Source: DAOOKJ01 sp035360795
GTDB lineage: Bacteria > Patescibacteriota > Minisyncoccia > UBA6257
Assembly: GCA_035360795.1 (NCBI GenBank)
Contig: DAOSBJ010000003.1
Location: 1 to 43,149, forward strand
Length of the DNA: 43,149 bases
Direction of reading: 5' to 3'
How positions within the stretch are numbered: position 1 is the first letter of the stretch; each line of letters begins with the position of its first letter. The position numbers and the translations under genes were made by a program. Below the pieces are notes generated by a model. That model saw only the letters and a program-made list of their open reading frames with translations. It had not been told where the DNA came from and did not search any database. Positions 7,808-17,700 of the stretch are shown in pieces.

Positions 7808-8833
7808 ATGCAACATTTCTTAAAACAAAGTTTAAAAAAGATATTTATTGTTATCTTGGGAATAGCAATCGGCTTTTATTTGTGGGGACTAAAAGAGCCA
7901 CGGCAATATCTAATTTCCTTCTCAAACAACAATCAACCGGTTTTAGTCAAAAAGGAACAGACTGCCTTAAAACCAAAAACTAACATTCTTTTTCTCGGAA
8001 TAGCAGGCGATGGTTCCAGGGGGGCGCTTTTAACTGATACAATTTTTGTTGTCCAATTAAATTCCTTAACAAAAAAAGTAGCAGTAGTTTCTATCCCCCG
8101 CGATTTATGGGTAAAAAATAACCTGACTAATACTAATAGCAAAATAAATGAACTTTATGTTTCGGAAAATTCTTATGTTAATCAATTTAGCAAAGCGAAA
8201 AAATATAGTTTAATAAAAAATAAAGTTTCAGAAATTATAGGGGAAGAGATTGATTATGTAGTAATTTTTGATTTAGTCGGTTTTGGCAAATTGGTGGATG
8301 CTATCGGCGGAGTAACTATTTGGTTAGAAAAAGATATCGTTGATCCAAATTTAGTCAATCCCTATAACCCATCAGAAATTTTTAAATTAGAGGCTGGTTG
8401 GCGAAATTTAGATGGTAAATTAGCGATAAAATTTGTCAGGTCACGTTATGATAAAGAAGGTGATTTTTATCGAATGAAAAATCAGCAGCAACTCTTGGCC
8501 AATTTAAAAGACAAAATCACAAAAATAAGCAGTTCTTGGAATTTAATAGATTGGCTAAAAATTTGGCAATCTTTGGAAGGTCATTTTATTACCGATTTAG
8601 ATTTAGAAACTGCTTTAAATTTCTTTAAAACCTTTAAAAATACCAAAAGTGAAGAAATTATTTATTTAAGTTTAACCACCAGAGAACCGGACAAACTCCT
8701 CGCTTCTACTTCCTATTTATGGACAGACCCGCAAACTAATGAACAAAAAAACATTTATGTTTTGATTCCAAAAGCCGGTTTTGAAAATTATTCTGAAATT
8801 CAAAATTATCTAAAGAGTAAAATTAATGGTTAA
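7808..8833 (+). CDS. LytR-CpsA-Psr (LCP) family cell envelope protein
   Basis: LCP proteins are membrane-anchored phosphotransferases that move polyisoprenyl-linked polymers onto the cell wall. An N-terminal membrane helix (about residues 14-29) precedes an extracellular LCP domain. The domain shows NILFLGIAGDG, TDTIFVVQLN, VVSIPRDLWV, DYVVIFDLVGFGKLVDAIGG and KFVRSRYDKEGDFYRMKNQQ, which match the ordered family motifs with their Asp and Arg residues. The polymer transferred in this organism is unknown. It overlaps pth by 8 nt, so translation of the two is probably coupled, and it diverges from the lepB cluster across a 100-nt spacer. Confidence 0.92.
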   Translation: MQHFLKQSLKKIFIVILGIAIGFYLWGLKEPRQYLISFSNNNQPVLVKKEQTALKPKTNILFLGIAGDGSRGALLTDTIFVVQLNSLTKKVAVVSIPRDLWVKNNLTNTNSKINELYVSENSYVNQFSKAKKYSLIKNKVSEIIGEEIDYVVIFDLVGFGKLVDAIGGVTIWLEKDIVDPNLVNPYNPSEIFKLEAGWRNLDGKLAIKFVRSRYDKEGDFYRMKNQQQLLANLKDKITKISSSWNLIDWLKIWQSLEGHFITDLDLETALNFFKTFKNTKSEEIIYLSLTTREPDKLLASTSYLWTDPQTNEQKNIYVLIPKAGFENYSEIQNYLKSKING

Positions 8834-9386
8834 GGTATTAATAATCGGCTTAAGAAATCCGGGCGAGTTATATAGAAATACTCGGCATAATGCAGGTGCT
8901 CTGTTTTTAGATTGGCTAAAAAATTATTTAAATAGTGAAAATTTTAAAGAGAATAAGATTTGTCTCTCAGAAATTAGTAAAATTAAAATTAATGGTCAAC
9001 TGATAATTTTGACAAAACCTTTGGTTTTTATGAATAATTCCGGAGAAGCAGTGAGAAAATTAAAAAACTTCTTCAAAACAGAAAATCAAAATATTATTGT
9101 TTGTCACGATGACAGTGATTTAATGATTGGCAATTTTAAAATTCAAAAAGAAAGAGGAAGCGCTGGCCATAAAGGAGTTGAATCAGTAATAAATCATTTA
9201 AAAAGTAAAAACTTCTGGCGCATTAGAATAGGTGTCCGACCTTTTTCTCTTAAAAAAACAAAAGCCGAAAATTTTATTTTAAAAAATTTCTCTTTAAAAG
9301 AAAGAGAAATTTTGAAAGAAGTCTTTGAAAAAATTCTAATTAGTTTGAGGAAAGAAATAAAAATAAAGGATAAACCAATAATTTAG
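8826..9386 (+). CDS. pth: Peptidyl-tRNA hydrolase
   Basis: Cleaves peptidyl-tRNA released from stalled ribosomes and recycles tRNA. The N-terminus reads IIGLRNPGELYRNTRHNAG with catalytic His21, a close match to GLGNPGxxYxxTRHNxG. KPLVFMNNSG, CHDDSDLMIG and RGSAGHKGVESVI supply the remaining conserved residues. The start overlaps the end of the LCP gene by 8 nt. Its 3' end overlaps the convergent membrane-protein gene (9336-9992) by 51 nt. The C-terminal tail is Lys-rich. Length of 186 residues is typical. Confidence 0.95.
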   Translation: MVKVLIIGLRNPGELYRNTRHNAGALFLDWLKNYLNSENFKENKICLSEISKIKINGQLIILTKPLVFMNNSGEAVRKLKNFFKTENQNIIVCHDDSDLMIGNFKIQKERGSAGHKGVESVINHLKSKNFWRIRIGVRPFSLKKTKAENFILKNFSLKEREILKEVFEKILISLRKEIKIKDKPII

Positions 9387-9992
9387 AAATAGTAAAAGAG
9401 ACAGAAAAGGAAGAGGAAGAGTTAAATAATTTATCAGCCAAAAACTTTCTAAATTTAAGAGAATAATAATTAGACCATTTAAAAAAAATATTTTTTCTTC
9501 CATTAGAAAGTAAATTAAAGAATAAATTATTATTCCTAAAGTAAAAAGCAGAAAACTTGTAGCAAAATTTAAATTTAAAAGACTATAACTTCCTAAACAA
9601 AGCACTATCCACAAGAAAAAAAGATAGTAGAAACAAATAAGTCGCCATTTCTCAATTTCTTTCGGCGACTGACTAAATATCTTTTTAAATAATAAAACAA
9701 TTAGAGTGCTGGCAATTAAAAAAAGCCACCAACGATGAAAAAAAACAACTAAAATTGATATTTGAAAAACGGAAAGAAAGCAGAATATAAAATTAAACCA
9801 AGATAAACCAAAAAAAATCTTCCAGAAAATAATAATTAAAGCGGCGATAAAAAGCCATAAAAAGCGAGGCGGGAAAAAAATCAAACATGTTAAACTAATG
9901 CTGTAGCAGAAAAAAAGAAGTAAATTTTTGTTTATTCCTTGCGAAAATAATTTTTTAAACTCAACTTTTAATCTTTTCTTTTTTTCCTCCAT
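9336..9992 (-). CDS. Hypothetical polytopic membrane protein
   Basis: I do not recognise a family. The 218-residue product is mostly hydrophobic, with about seven or eight membrane segments rich in Leu, Ile, Phe and Trp, after a short basic N-terminus (MEEKKKRLKVEFKKL). Its start lies 32 nt inside the end of the Clp-like ATPase gene, which ends in TGA at 9963-9961, so translation is probably coupled. The 3' end overlaps pth on the other strand by 51 nt. Its link to the upstream ATPase is only positional. Confidence 0.7.
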   Translation of the reverse strand: MEEKKKRLKVEFKKLFSQGINKNLLLFFCYSISLTCLIFFPPRFLWLFIAALIIIFWKIFFGLSWFNFIFCFLSVFQISILVVFFHRWWLFLIASTLIVLLFKKIFSQSPKEIEKWRLICFYYLFFLWIVLCLGSYSLLNLNFATSFLLFTLGIIIYSLIYFLMEEKIFFLNGLIIILLNLESFWLINYLTLPLPFLSLLLFLNYWFILYFYFFPQTN

Positions 9993-12636
9993 AACTTTTT
10001 AGAAAAGTTTTTTTAGGAATTTCTTTCAAAACTAATTGATTATTTTCCAAATCAACTAAAACTCGCGCTTCTTCTTTTATCTCGCGATTAATTAATTTAT
10101 CAGCCAAAATGTCTAAAATATTTTTCTCAATAAACCTTTTTAAAGGCCGAGCGCCATATTCTGGATCATAACCATTTTTTGCAATAAATTCTTTTGCTTT
10201 CTCGGTTATTTCTAAAACAATTCCCTTTTCTTCTAATCTTTTATTAATTTTAGCAAATTGAAGCTCAACTATTTTTCTAATATCCTCCAAAGTTAAGGGA
10301 TTAAAAACAATGATTTCATCCAAGCGATTAATAAATTCCGGCCGGAAGTATTCTCTTAAAGATTGAAGAATTTTTTCTTTTAATCCCGAATTCCTTACTT
10401 TAGTCTGGTCTTTATTTTCGGTTTCAAATCCTAAATTTGTCATCTCTTTAATATATTCTCCGCCCAAATTGGAGGTCATAATAATAATCGTATTTTTGAA
10501 ATTAACAGTACGACCACGACCATCGGTTAATCTTCCATTATCTAAAATCTGAAGCAAAATATTAAAAACTTCGGGATGAGCCTTTTCTATTTCATCAAAT
10601 AAAATTAAACTATAGGGCCGGTGTTTTACTGCCTCAGTCAATTGTCCACCTTCTTCATATCCAACATAACCGGGCGGAGAACCAATTAGTCGGCTTACTG
10701 AATGTTTCTCCATATATTCCGACATATCAAATCTAATCATTGAATTTTCATCAGAAAACATAAATTCTGCCAGGGCTCTGGCTAGTTCAGTTTTTCCTAC
10801 TCCAGTAGGGCCTAGAAAGATAAACGAACCTAAGGGTCTTTCCTCTTCAGAAAGGCCGGCTCTTGCTCTTCGAATCGCTCTTGAGACTGCTTTTATCGCC
10901 TCTTCCTGACCAATAACTCTCTTTCTGAGTTCTTCTTCCATTCTCATTAATTTTTTAGTCTCTTCCTCCATCATTTTGGAAACTGGAATTCCAGTCCAAT
11001 TAGAAACAACATTCGCAATATCCTCTGCCGTGACTTCATTTTTAAGAAATCTTTTCTCCAAGGGAATACTGGCTAATTTTTTCTCATTTTCCATTAGTTC
11101 TTTTTCTTTTATTGGAATTATTCCATATTGAATTTCTGCCACTTTATCCAAATGTCCCTCTCTCTCTTCCATTTCTGCTTTTTTGCGCAAATCTTCAATT
11201 TCTTTTTTAATATTACTAACGGCAAAAAATAATTTCTTTTCTTCTTTATATCTTTCTTCTATTACTTCATATTCTTTTTTTAATTTTTTTAATTCGGCAT
11301 TAATTTTCTTCAAGCGGACTTTACTTGAACCTGACTCTTGTTTTAAAGCCTCTTTTTCCAATTCTAAATTTCTAATTTTTTTAGATAGTTCTAGCACAGG
11401 CAAGGGAACACTTCCTATCTCTAAACTAATAGAGGAAGCAGCCTCATCTATTAAATCGATTGCCTTATCAGGCAGAAAACGTGAAGTAATATAACGAACT
11501 GACAAATGAACAGCCGTTGTAATTGCTTCGTCAGTAATTTTTAAACCATGATGGATTTCATATTTTTCTTTTAAACCTCTTAAAATTGCTATTGCTTCAT
11601 CTGGAGTAGGCTCCTCAACGATTACCGGCTGAAATCTTCTTTCTAGAGCCGGATCTTTCTCTATATATTCCCTATAATCTTTGAAAGTAGCGGCTCCGAT
11701 TGCCCTTAATTCTCCTCTGGCTAAAGCCGGCTTCAGTAAATTAGAGGCGTCAATCGCACCTTCGGCTGCTCCGGCTCCAACTAGAGTATGAATTTCATCG
11801 ATAAAAACAATAATGTTATTTTCTTTTTTAATGCTTTTTAAAAGATTTTTCAGTCTCTCTTCAAACTCGCCCCGGAAACGAGTGCCAGCAACTAGGGCTC
11901 CCAGATCCAAAGAAATAATTTTTTTATCTTTTAAAGTTTCTGGCACTTCACCTTTCGCAATCAGTTGAGCCAATCCCTCAACAATGGCAGTTTTTCCTAC
12001 CCCAGCCTCGCCTAATAAAATAGGATTGTTTTTTGTTCTTCGGGATAAAATTTGCATCACTCTTCGAAGTTCATTTTCTCTGCCTATTACTGGATCAAGT
12101 TTATCCTCTCTGGCTAGTTGAGTTAAATCTTGGGTGTATTTTTCCAAATTATTTTCTCCTAATTCTTGAAATTCATCAGTAATCTTCTCTCCCTGGCCAT
12201 ATTTATTTAAAACCTCCAAATACTCATCCTTTTGAATGTGGTATTTATTTAAAATTTCTTGAGCAGAATTTTTAGTACTTAAAATGCCATAGAAAAGATA
12301 TTCCGGAGAAATGAACTCATTTTTATCTTCATACGATTTTTTTGCCGCGCTTTCAATTACAGACATCATTTCTTGCGATAAGGGTAGAGTGGCGAAAGCT
12401 CCGCCCGTTACATAAATTCTTGGCAGTTTCACAATTTCTTCCAAAACCTCTTTTGTTAAATCATCAACAGAAATTTTCATCTCTTTTTCTAAAATTTCTT
12501 TAATATTAAAATCATCTTCTAAAAGAACAATTAAAAGATGGAGAGCGCGCATTTCCCCCTGATTTCTTTCGAAAGCCATTTGCTGGGCTTTTTCTAAAGC
12601 CATTTGGGCTTGATTTGTAAACCGGCCTATTGGCAT
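9961..12636 (-). CDS. Clp/Hsp100 AAA+ ATPase, ClpB-type middle domain with ClpC-like LGF loop
   Basis: Two-ring protein remodelling ATPase. Order: Clp N-domain (1-145), D1 with Walker A GEAGVGKT (209-216) and FIDEIHTL, a coiled-coil middle domain of about 120 residues (410-530), and D2 with Walker A GPTGVGKT (609-616) and pore loop GYVGYEEGG. The long middle domain with AEIQYGIIPIKEKEL resembles ClpB disaggregases. LGF at 735-737, about 27 residues before FRPEFINR, sits where ClpC/ClpA carry their ClpP-docking loop. It could therefore be a ClpB-like disaggregase or a ClpP partner; no clpP is in the window. It lies 30 nt downstream of the htrA-like gene. The stop is TGA. Confidence 0.9.
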   Translation of the reverse strand: MPIGRFTNQAQMALEKAQQMAFERNQGEMRALHLLIVLLEDDFNIKEILEKEMKISVDDLTKEVLEEIVKLPRIYVTGGAFATLPLSQEMMSVIESAAKKSYEDKNEFISPEYLFYGILSTKNSAQEILNKYHIQKDEYLEVLNKYGQGEKITDEFQELGENNLEKYTQDLTQLAREDKLDPVIGRENELRRVMQILSRRTKNNPILLGEAGVGKTAIVEGLAQLIAKGEVPETLKDKKIISLDLGALVAGTRFRGEFEERLKNLLKSIKKENNIIVFIDEIHTLVGAGAAEGAIDASNLLKPALARGELRAIGAATFKDYREYIEKDPALERRFQPVIVEEPTPDEAIAILRGLKEKYEIHHGLKITDEAITTAVHLSVRYITSRFLPDKAIDLIDEAASSISLEIGSVPLPVLELSKKIRNLELEKEALKQESGSSKVRLKKINAELKKLKKEYEVIEERYKEEKKLFFAVSNIKKEIEDLRKKAEMEEREGHLDKVAEIQYGIIPIKEKELMENEKKLASIPLEKRFLKNEVTAEDIANVVSNWTGIPVSKMMEEETKKLMRMEEELRKRVIGQEEAIKAVSRAIRRARAGLSEEERPLGSFIFLGPTGVGKTELARALAEFMFSDENSMIRFDMSEYMEKHSVSRLIGSPPGYVGYEEGGQLTEAVKHRPYSLILFDEIEKAHPEVFNILLQILDNGRLTDGRGRTVNFKNTIIIMTSNLGGEYIKEMTNLGFETENKDQTKVRNSGLKEKILQSLREYFRPEFINRLDEIIVFNPLTLEDIRKIVELQFAKINKRLEEKGIVLEITEKAKEFIAKNGYDPEYGARPLKRFIEKNILDILADKLINREIKEEARVLVDLENNQLVLKEIPKKTFLKSYGGKKEKIKS

Positions 12637-12666
12637 AAAGTTATAAGTTATTAGTTAACAGTTCAA

Positions 12667-13902
12667 CTATTGGTATTTTGCTTTTCTTTCTATAAGTGTC
12701 ACTTTGACCTCAAAAACTTCATCTCCCCGAGCCACTTTCAAAGTGACAACATCGCCAATTTTATAATCGCGAATTAAATTAGCCAGATTATTTTTTTCAT
12801 TAATTTTTTTACCATCTATCTCTAAAATAATATCTCCTTCCTTTAAGTTTGCTTTTTCTGCGGGAGAACCTGGCTCAATCGCATAGTCGTTTTTTCCTTC
12901 TCCTTTTACAATCAAAGCACCGTAGTCATATTTTAAATTTTTCTCTTCTTTAATTTGAGAATTTACTAAAACATACCTTATTCCCAAAAAAGGAATTTTA
13001 ATTTCTCCAGTTTCAATTGCTTGGTTTAAAGAATTTTTAATTTTATTGATTGGAATTGCAAAACCGATGTTTTGAGCGCCAGAAACCATCGCCACATTTA
13101 CTCCTATTACTTCACCTTTTAAATTTAAAAGCGGGCCGCCTGAATTTCCACGATTAATAGCCGCATCTGTCTGAATGACATCGTTTAAAATTTGTGTATT
13201 CCCTGAAAAATCGCTTGCTTCAATAGTCCGATATAAACCAGAAACTACCCCCACAGAAACAGTATTTTTAAATTCTCCTAAAGCATTGCCAATGGCAATT
13301 ACTGTTTCTCCAATTTCAATTTTCGAAGAATCTCCTAATTTAAGAGGAATTAAATTATCTGCCTCAATTTTTAAAACTGCCAAATCTTCTCCTGGGTCAA
13401 CAGCGATAATTGAAGCCTTATATTTTTTTTCATCATTAGTTAAAACTGTATATTCCGCTTCGCTATCAGAAACAACGTGTTTGTTAGTAACTATAAAGCC
13501 ACGACTATCAACTATAAAACCAGAACCAGAACTAACTTCTTTCTTTTCAGTTCCTTTTTGACGATACTGAGGAATTTGAAACTCAAAGCCAAAAGGAAAA
13601 AAATCTGGAAAAAATTCTTCAAAAGGATTCAGATAATATCTTTCTAAAACTGGCAAATCTTTAGTAGCAATGATACTCACAACTGAATTTTCGCTGGCTT
13701 TGACTGCCCTAATTATCTTATCTTCATAACTTAAACTTTGATATTCTGATTCTTTTTTAAGAGTGCTTTCTTCTAAAGGAGTAGGTTGTGGTTTTAAGAT
13801 TTTAGAAGAATAAATCCCTCCCAAAAAACCGAAAAGAAAGCCTCCGGCTACAGAAATAATTAAAAAACTGATTAGAATTTTTCTTAATTGTTGCTCTGAC
13901 AT
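12667..13902 (-). CDS. HtrA/DegP-like serine protease with PDZ domain
   Basis: Membrane-anchored envelope quality-control protease. One N-terminal membrane helix (about 9-31) is followed by a trypsin-like domain with the triad His142 (VTNKHVVSD), Asp173 (DPGEDLAVLKI) and Ser254 (NRGNSGGPLLN). One PDZ domain covers about residues 300-405 (GSPAEKANLKEGDIILEIDG). The single PDZ and membrane anchor are closer to DegS/HtrA-type enzymes than to soluble DegP. It is followed 30 nt later by the Clp-like ATPase, forming a proteostasis pair. A strong promoter at 13948-13975 and a leader hairpin at 13922-13938 precede it, so it can be expressed apart from rpoBC-uppS. Confidence 0.94.
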   Translation of the reverse strand: MSEQQLRKILISFLIISVAGGFLFGFLGGIYSSKILKPQPTPLEESTLKKESEYQSLSYEDKIIRAVKASENSVVSIIATKDLPVLERYYLNPFEEFFPDFFPFGFEFQIPQYRQKGTEKKEVSSGSGFIVDSRGFIVTNKHVVSDSEAEYTVLTNDEKKYKASIIAVDPGEDLAVLKIEADNLIPLKLGDSSKIEIGETVIAIGNALGEFKNTVSVGVVSGLYRTIEASDFSGNTQILNDVIQTDAAINRGNSGGPLLNLKGEVIGVNVAMVSGAQNIGFAIPINKIKNSLNQAIETGEIKIPFLGIRYVLVNSQIKEEKNLKYDYGALIVKGEGKNDYAIEPGSPAEKANLKEGDIILEIDGKKINEKNNLANLIRDYKIGDVVTLKVARGDEVFEVKVTLIERKAKYQ

Positions 13903-13921
13903 AGCAGTGATAATTAAATTG

Positions 13922-13938
13922 AATGTTTTTGAAACATT
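13922..13938 (-). promoter_or_regulatory. Inverted repeat in the htrA leader
   Basis: A perfect 7-bp inverted repeat with a 3-nt centre lies between the predicted transcription start and the htrA ATG. It could be an RNA hairpin or a protein-binding operator. Nothing in the window decides which. Confidence 0.4.
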
Positions 13939-13947
13939 ATCAGGAGT

Positions 13948-13975
13948 ATTATATCACAAATTTTCTAAAAGTAAA
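13948..13975 (-). promoter_or_regulatory. Promoter of the htrA-clp unit
   Basis: Minus-strand -35 TTTACT (13975-13970), 16-nt spacer, extended -10 TGA-TATAAT (hexamer 13953-13948, perfect). It begins just after the uppS stop. The same TTTACT -35 recurs before rpmF and rpsT. Confidence 0.65.
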
Positions 13976-13977
13976 TT

Positions 13978-14688
13978 TTATTTTCCAAATCTTCTTTCCC
14001 GCTTTTTAAATTCTTCTAAAGATAGATCAAATTGTTCTTTGTCAAAATCAGGCCAATAGATTCTGGGAAAATAAAGTTCGGCATAAGTTGCTTGTAAAGG
14101 TAGGAAATTTGATAGTCTCATTTCCCCTGAAGTGCGAATAACAAAATCTACATCTGGCAAATCACCAGTATCTAAATTTTTCATTAACACTTCTTCTGTA
14201 ATTTCTTCTGGTTTTAATTTTTTCCTAATGATTTTTTTTACCGCTCTTACTACTTCATCTCTGCCACCATAATCAATCGCTACATTCACCACCATCTGAC
14301 TGTTTTTTCTAGTCGCTTTCTCTAACTTTTCCAAAAGTTCTACTAAGTGTTTTGGTAATCTATCTTTTCTTCCGATGTGTCTAAATTGAATATAATATTT
14401 TTTATCCTTCTTTTGTTCTTCTTTTAAGCCCTTTTTGACATACTTTTCAAAAAGATTCATTAGAAAATTAACTTCCTTGGGATTTCTTTTCCAATTCTCA
14501 GTTGAAAAACCATAAAGGGTTAAAATTTTAACACCCCTTTTATAGGCATATTTAATTATTTCTTCAACTCTTTGAATACCTTTCCTGTGTCCTTCAAAGG
14601 GGGGTAATCCTCTTTTTTTTGCCCAACGACGGTTTCCATCAATCATTATTCCAAGATGTTGAGGCAAAGAATTATTTGATGATTCCAT
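13978..14688 (-). CDS. uppS: Isoprenyl transferase / undecaprenyl diphosphate synthase
   Basis: cis-Prenyltransferase that makes the polyprenyl carrier used for cell wall polymers, which fits with the LCP protein in this window. The diphosphate-binding motif MIDGNRRWAKKRG carries the catalytic Asp17. LYGFSTENWKRN, VAIDYGGRDEVVRAV and DFVIRTSGEMRLSNFLP follow in the usual order, with the C-terminal ELYFPRIYWPDF. Length of 236 residues is normal. It sits 26 nt downstream of rpoC, so it probably belongs to the rpoBC transcript. Product chain length cannot be read from the sequence. Confidence 0.95.
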   Translation of the reverse strand: MESSNNSLPQHLGIMIDGNRRWAKKRGLPPFEGHRKGIQRVEEIIKYAYKRGVKILTLYGFSTENWKRNPKEVNFLMNLFEKYVKKGLKEEQKKDKKYYIQFRHIGRKDRLPKHLVELLEKLEKATRKNSQMVVNVAIDYGGRDEVVRAVKKIIRKKLKPEEITEEVLMKNLDTGDLPDVDFVIRTSGEMRLSNFLPLQATYAELYFPRIYWPDFDKEQFDLSLEEFKKRERRFGK

Positions 14689-14714
14689 AGTAGTATTATT
14701 GAATAGTTTAACGG

Positions 14715-17700
14715 TTAAAGTGTAGTTATATTTCTAAAGCCAGTACCAGCCGGAATTAAACGACCAATAATCACATTTTCTTTTAGTCCTCGCAGATAGT
14801 CAATCTTTCCTTCGATTGCTGCCTGAATTAAAACCCGAGAAGTTTCCTGAAAAGAAGCAGCAGATAAGAAACTCTCAGAAGTCAAAGCCACGGCTTTAAT
14901 TCCTTTAATTACCTGAACCGCTTTTGGTGGTTCTTTTTTTGCCGTCTTCAGTCTATCCACTTCATTCAAATATTGGTTTTTGGTAATAATTTCTCCGACA
15001 ATAAAATCACTCTCGCCCGGCTCAATAATTTTAACTCGAGAAAACATTTGTCTGATAATAATCTCAAAATGCTTATCGTTAATCTTAGAACCTGAAATAT
15101 TATACACCTTTTTGACTTCTTTTAAAATATATTTTTGACAGGCCTCCTCTCCTAAAAGATTAAGAATTTTCTTTAAATCAAGATTGCCTTCGCAAAGTTG
15201 AGTTCCTTTTTTTATTTTATCTCCTTTTTTGACATAAATAGTAGTTATTTCCGGAACAACATATTCTATAATTTCTCTTTTATTTTTTCTTCCTCGGCCT
15301 TTTGTAATATTATCCTCTCTCTTTTCTGGTTTTATTCTAATAAAATACTGATGATTTAAATGCTCAACTTCTACTACTTCCCCATCTACTTCAGAAAGCG
15401 GCGCCTCTCCTTTTGGAACCCTGGCTTCTAATAGTTCTTCTACTCGAGGCAAACCTTGGGTGATATCAACCGCCCGGGCCACGCCTCCCAAATGAAAAGT
15501 TTTTAAGGTTAACTGTGTCCCTGGTTCTCCAATTGCCTGAGCCGCCACTACTCCAACTGCTTCTCCTAAGTCAATTGGCTTTTTCCAAGCCAAATCTAAA
15601 CCATAGCATTTCTGGCAAAGGCCATAACGATTAAGACAATACAAAGGTGAACGAATTACAACCTCTTCAATTTCACTTTCCGCTATTTTTTTCGCTAATT
15701 CGTAATCAATAAGACTATTCGCCTTTAAAACGACTTTACCTTTTTTATCTTTGACATCTTCTAAAACATAACGGCCATAAATTTTCTCTTCAAATTTTTC
15801 TCCTTCATTTTCAACTTCTTTTCTTCTAACCACCAATCCCTTTTTAGTACCACAATCACTACTATTAATAATTATTTCATGGCTAACATCAACTAATCTT
15901 CTTGTTAAATAACCGGCAAAAGAAGTTTTTAAAGCAGTATCAGCCAAGCCTTTTCTTCCCGCGTGCGAAGCGGCAAAATACTCCAAAACATTAAAACCCT
16001 CCTGATGCGAAGAAAGAATTGGCATTTCAATCAACTCTCCTTTAGGATTGACTACTAATCCTTTCATTCCCATAATTTGAGAAGCAATCATCCAACTTGC
16101 CCTCGCTCCTGAATTAATCATTACAAAAACTGAATCGTCTGATTTTAAAACCTTCGGCACTAATTCAGAAATTAAATCAGTTGCATGTTGCCATTCAGTT
16201 TGAATTAAAACTTTTTTTTCTTCTTCTGATAAAAGCCCCTCCTCGTATTGTCTATTAATTCCTTCAACTTTTTTCTGGGTTTCTTTAATAATTGAATATT
16301 TTTCCTCTGGAATTTTTAAATCGCTATAACTCCAAGAAATCCCAGATAAAGTGGCATAAAGAAAACCAAGCTCTTTCATCTTATTTAGAATTTCGGCGCT
16401 CTCTTTAAAATCCTTTATAGTTTCGACAATCTCTCTTGATAAATTCTTTAGATCTTTTGAATTTAATTGATTATTAATAAAACCAATTTCTTTAGGCAAA
16501 ATTTCATTAAAAATAATTCGGCCAACAGTAGTCTCAACAATTTCTCCCTTAAGTTTATTAATTCTGACTTTTATTTTATCGTGAAGATCAATTTTTTTAT
16601 ATTCATATGCTAAAAGTGCTTCTTTCTCATCAGCAAATATTTTTATCTCTTTTCCTTCTGGCATAGGCAAATCCATTGTCAACCAATAAATTCCCAAAAC
16701 CATATCCAAGCGGGGAAACATTACTGGTTCGCCATCAGCCGGTTTTAAAATACCCAAGGAAGAGAGCATTCTTGTCCTTGCTTCAAGTTGTGCTTCTTCA
16801 GTTAATGGGAGATGAAGCGCCATTTGATCGCCATCAAAGTCAGCATTAAAAGGAAGACAAACCAAAGCCGGAATCCTTAAAGCCAAACCCTCAACTAATT
16901 TTGGTTTAAAAGCCTCGATACTTAAACGATGAAGAGTTGGTGCTCGATTTAAAAGTATTAATTTATCTTTTACTACATTTTCTAAAATCTCCCAAACCAC
17001 ATCTGGTTCTTCTTCAATTAGACGATTAGCCATTTTCGGACTATGAACTATTTCTCTTTTAATCAGTTCATTAATCACAAATGGCTTAAAAATTTCCAAA
17101 GCCATTCTTTTCGGAACCCCACATTCGTCAATTTTGAGTTCCGGTCCAACAACAATCACTGACCGGCCAGAATAATCTACTCGTTTGCCTAAAAGATGCT
17201 GTCTAAAACGACCCTGTTTACCAGAAAGCAAATCAGCCAGTGAGCGTAAAGGCCGATGTTGGGCAGCATGCATTGGAGTAGAACTGCTTACTTTTCTAAT
17301 GGAATTATCCAGCAGCGCGTCAACTGCTTCTTGAAGCATTCTTTTTTCGTTTTTTACAATTACTTCCGGCGCTTTTAACTCCAATAATTTTTTTAAACGA
17401 TTATTACGATTTATTACTCGGCGATATAAATCGTTTAAATCATAAGAAGCAAATTTGCCACCTTCAAGTTGAACCATTGGTCGCAAATCAGGAGGCAAAA
17501 CCGGTAAAACAGTTAAAATCATCCACTCTGGTTTAACTTTAGATTTCAAAAATGCCCTCACTAAACGATACCTATTAATTAATTTTGTCTCTACTTGCCC
17601 TCTCTTTTTTTGTTTTTCTAAAACCTCTTGCAATTCCTCTTGGAGGTCTAATAAATTGACTTCTTCTAAAAACTTTTTAATTGGAGCAGCGCCAGTAGAG

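Noticed and set aside
12637..12666. Separate promoter for the Clp-like ATPase (TTGAAC and TATAAC)
   Set aside because: The spacing is 15 nt and the -10 would be 4 nt from ATG; read-through from the htrA promoter is simpler.
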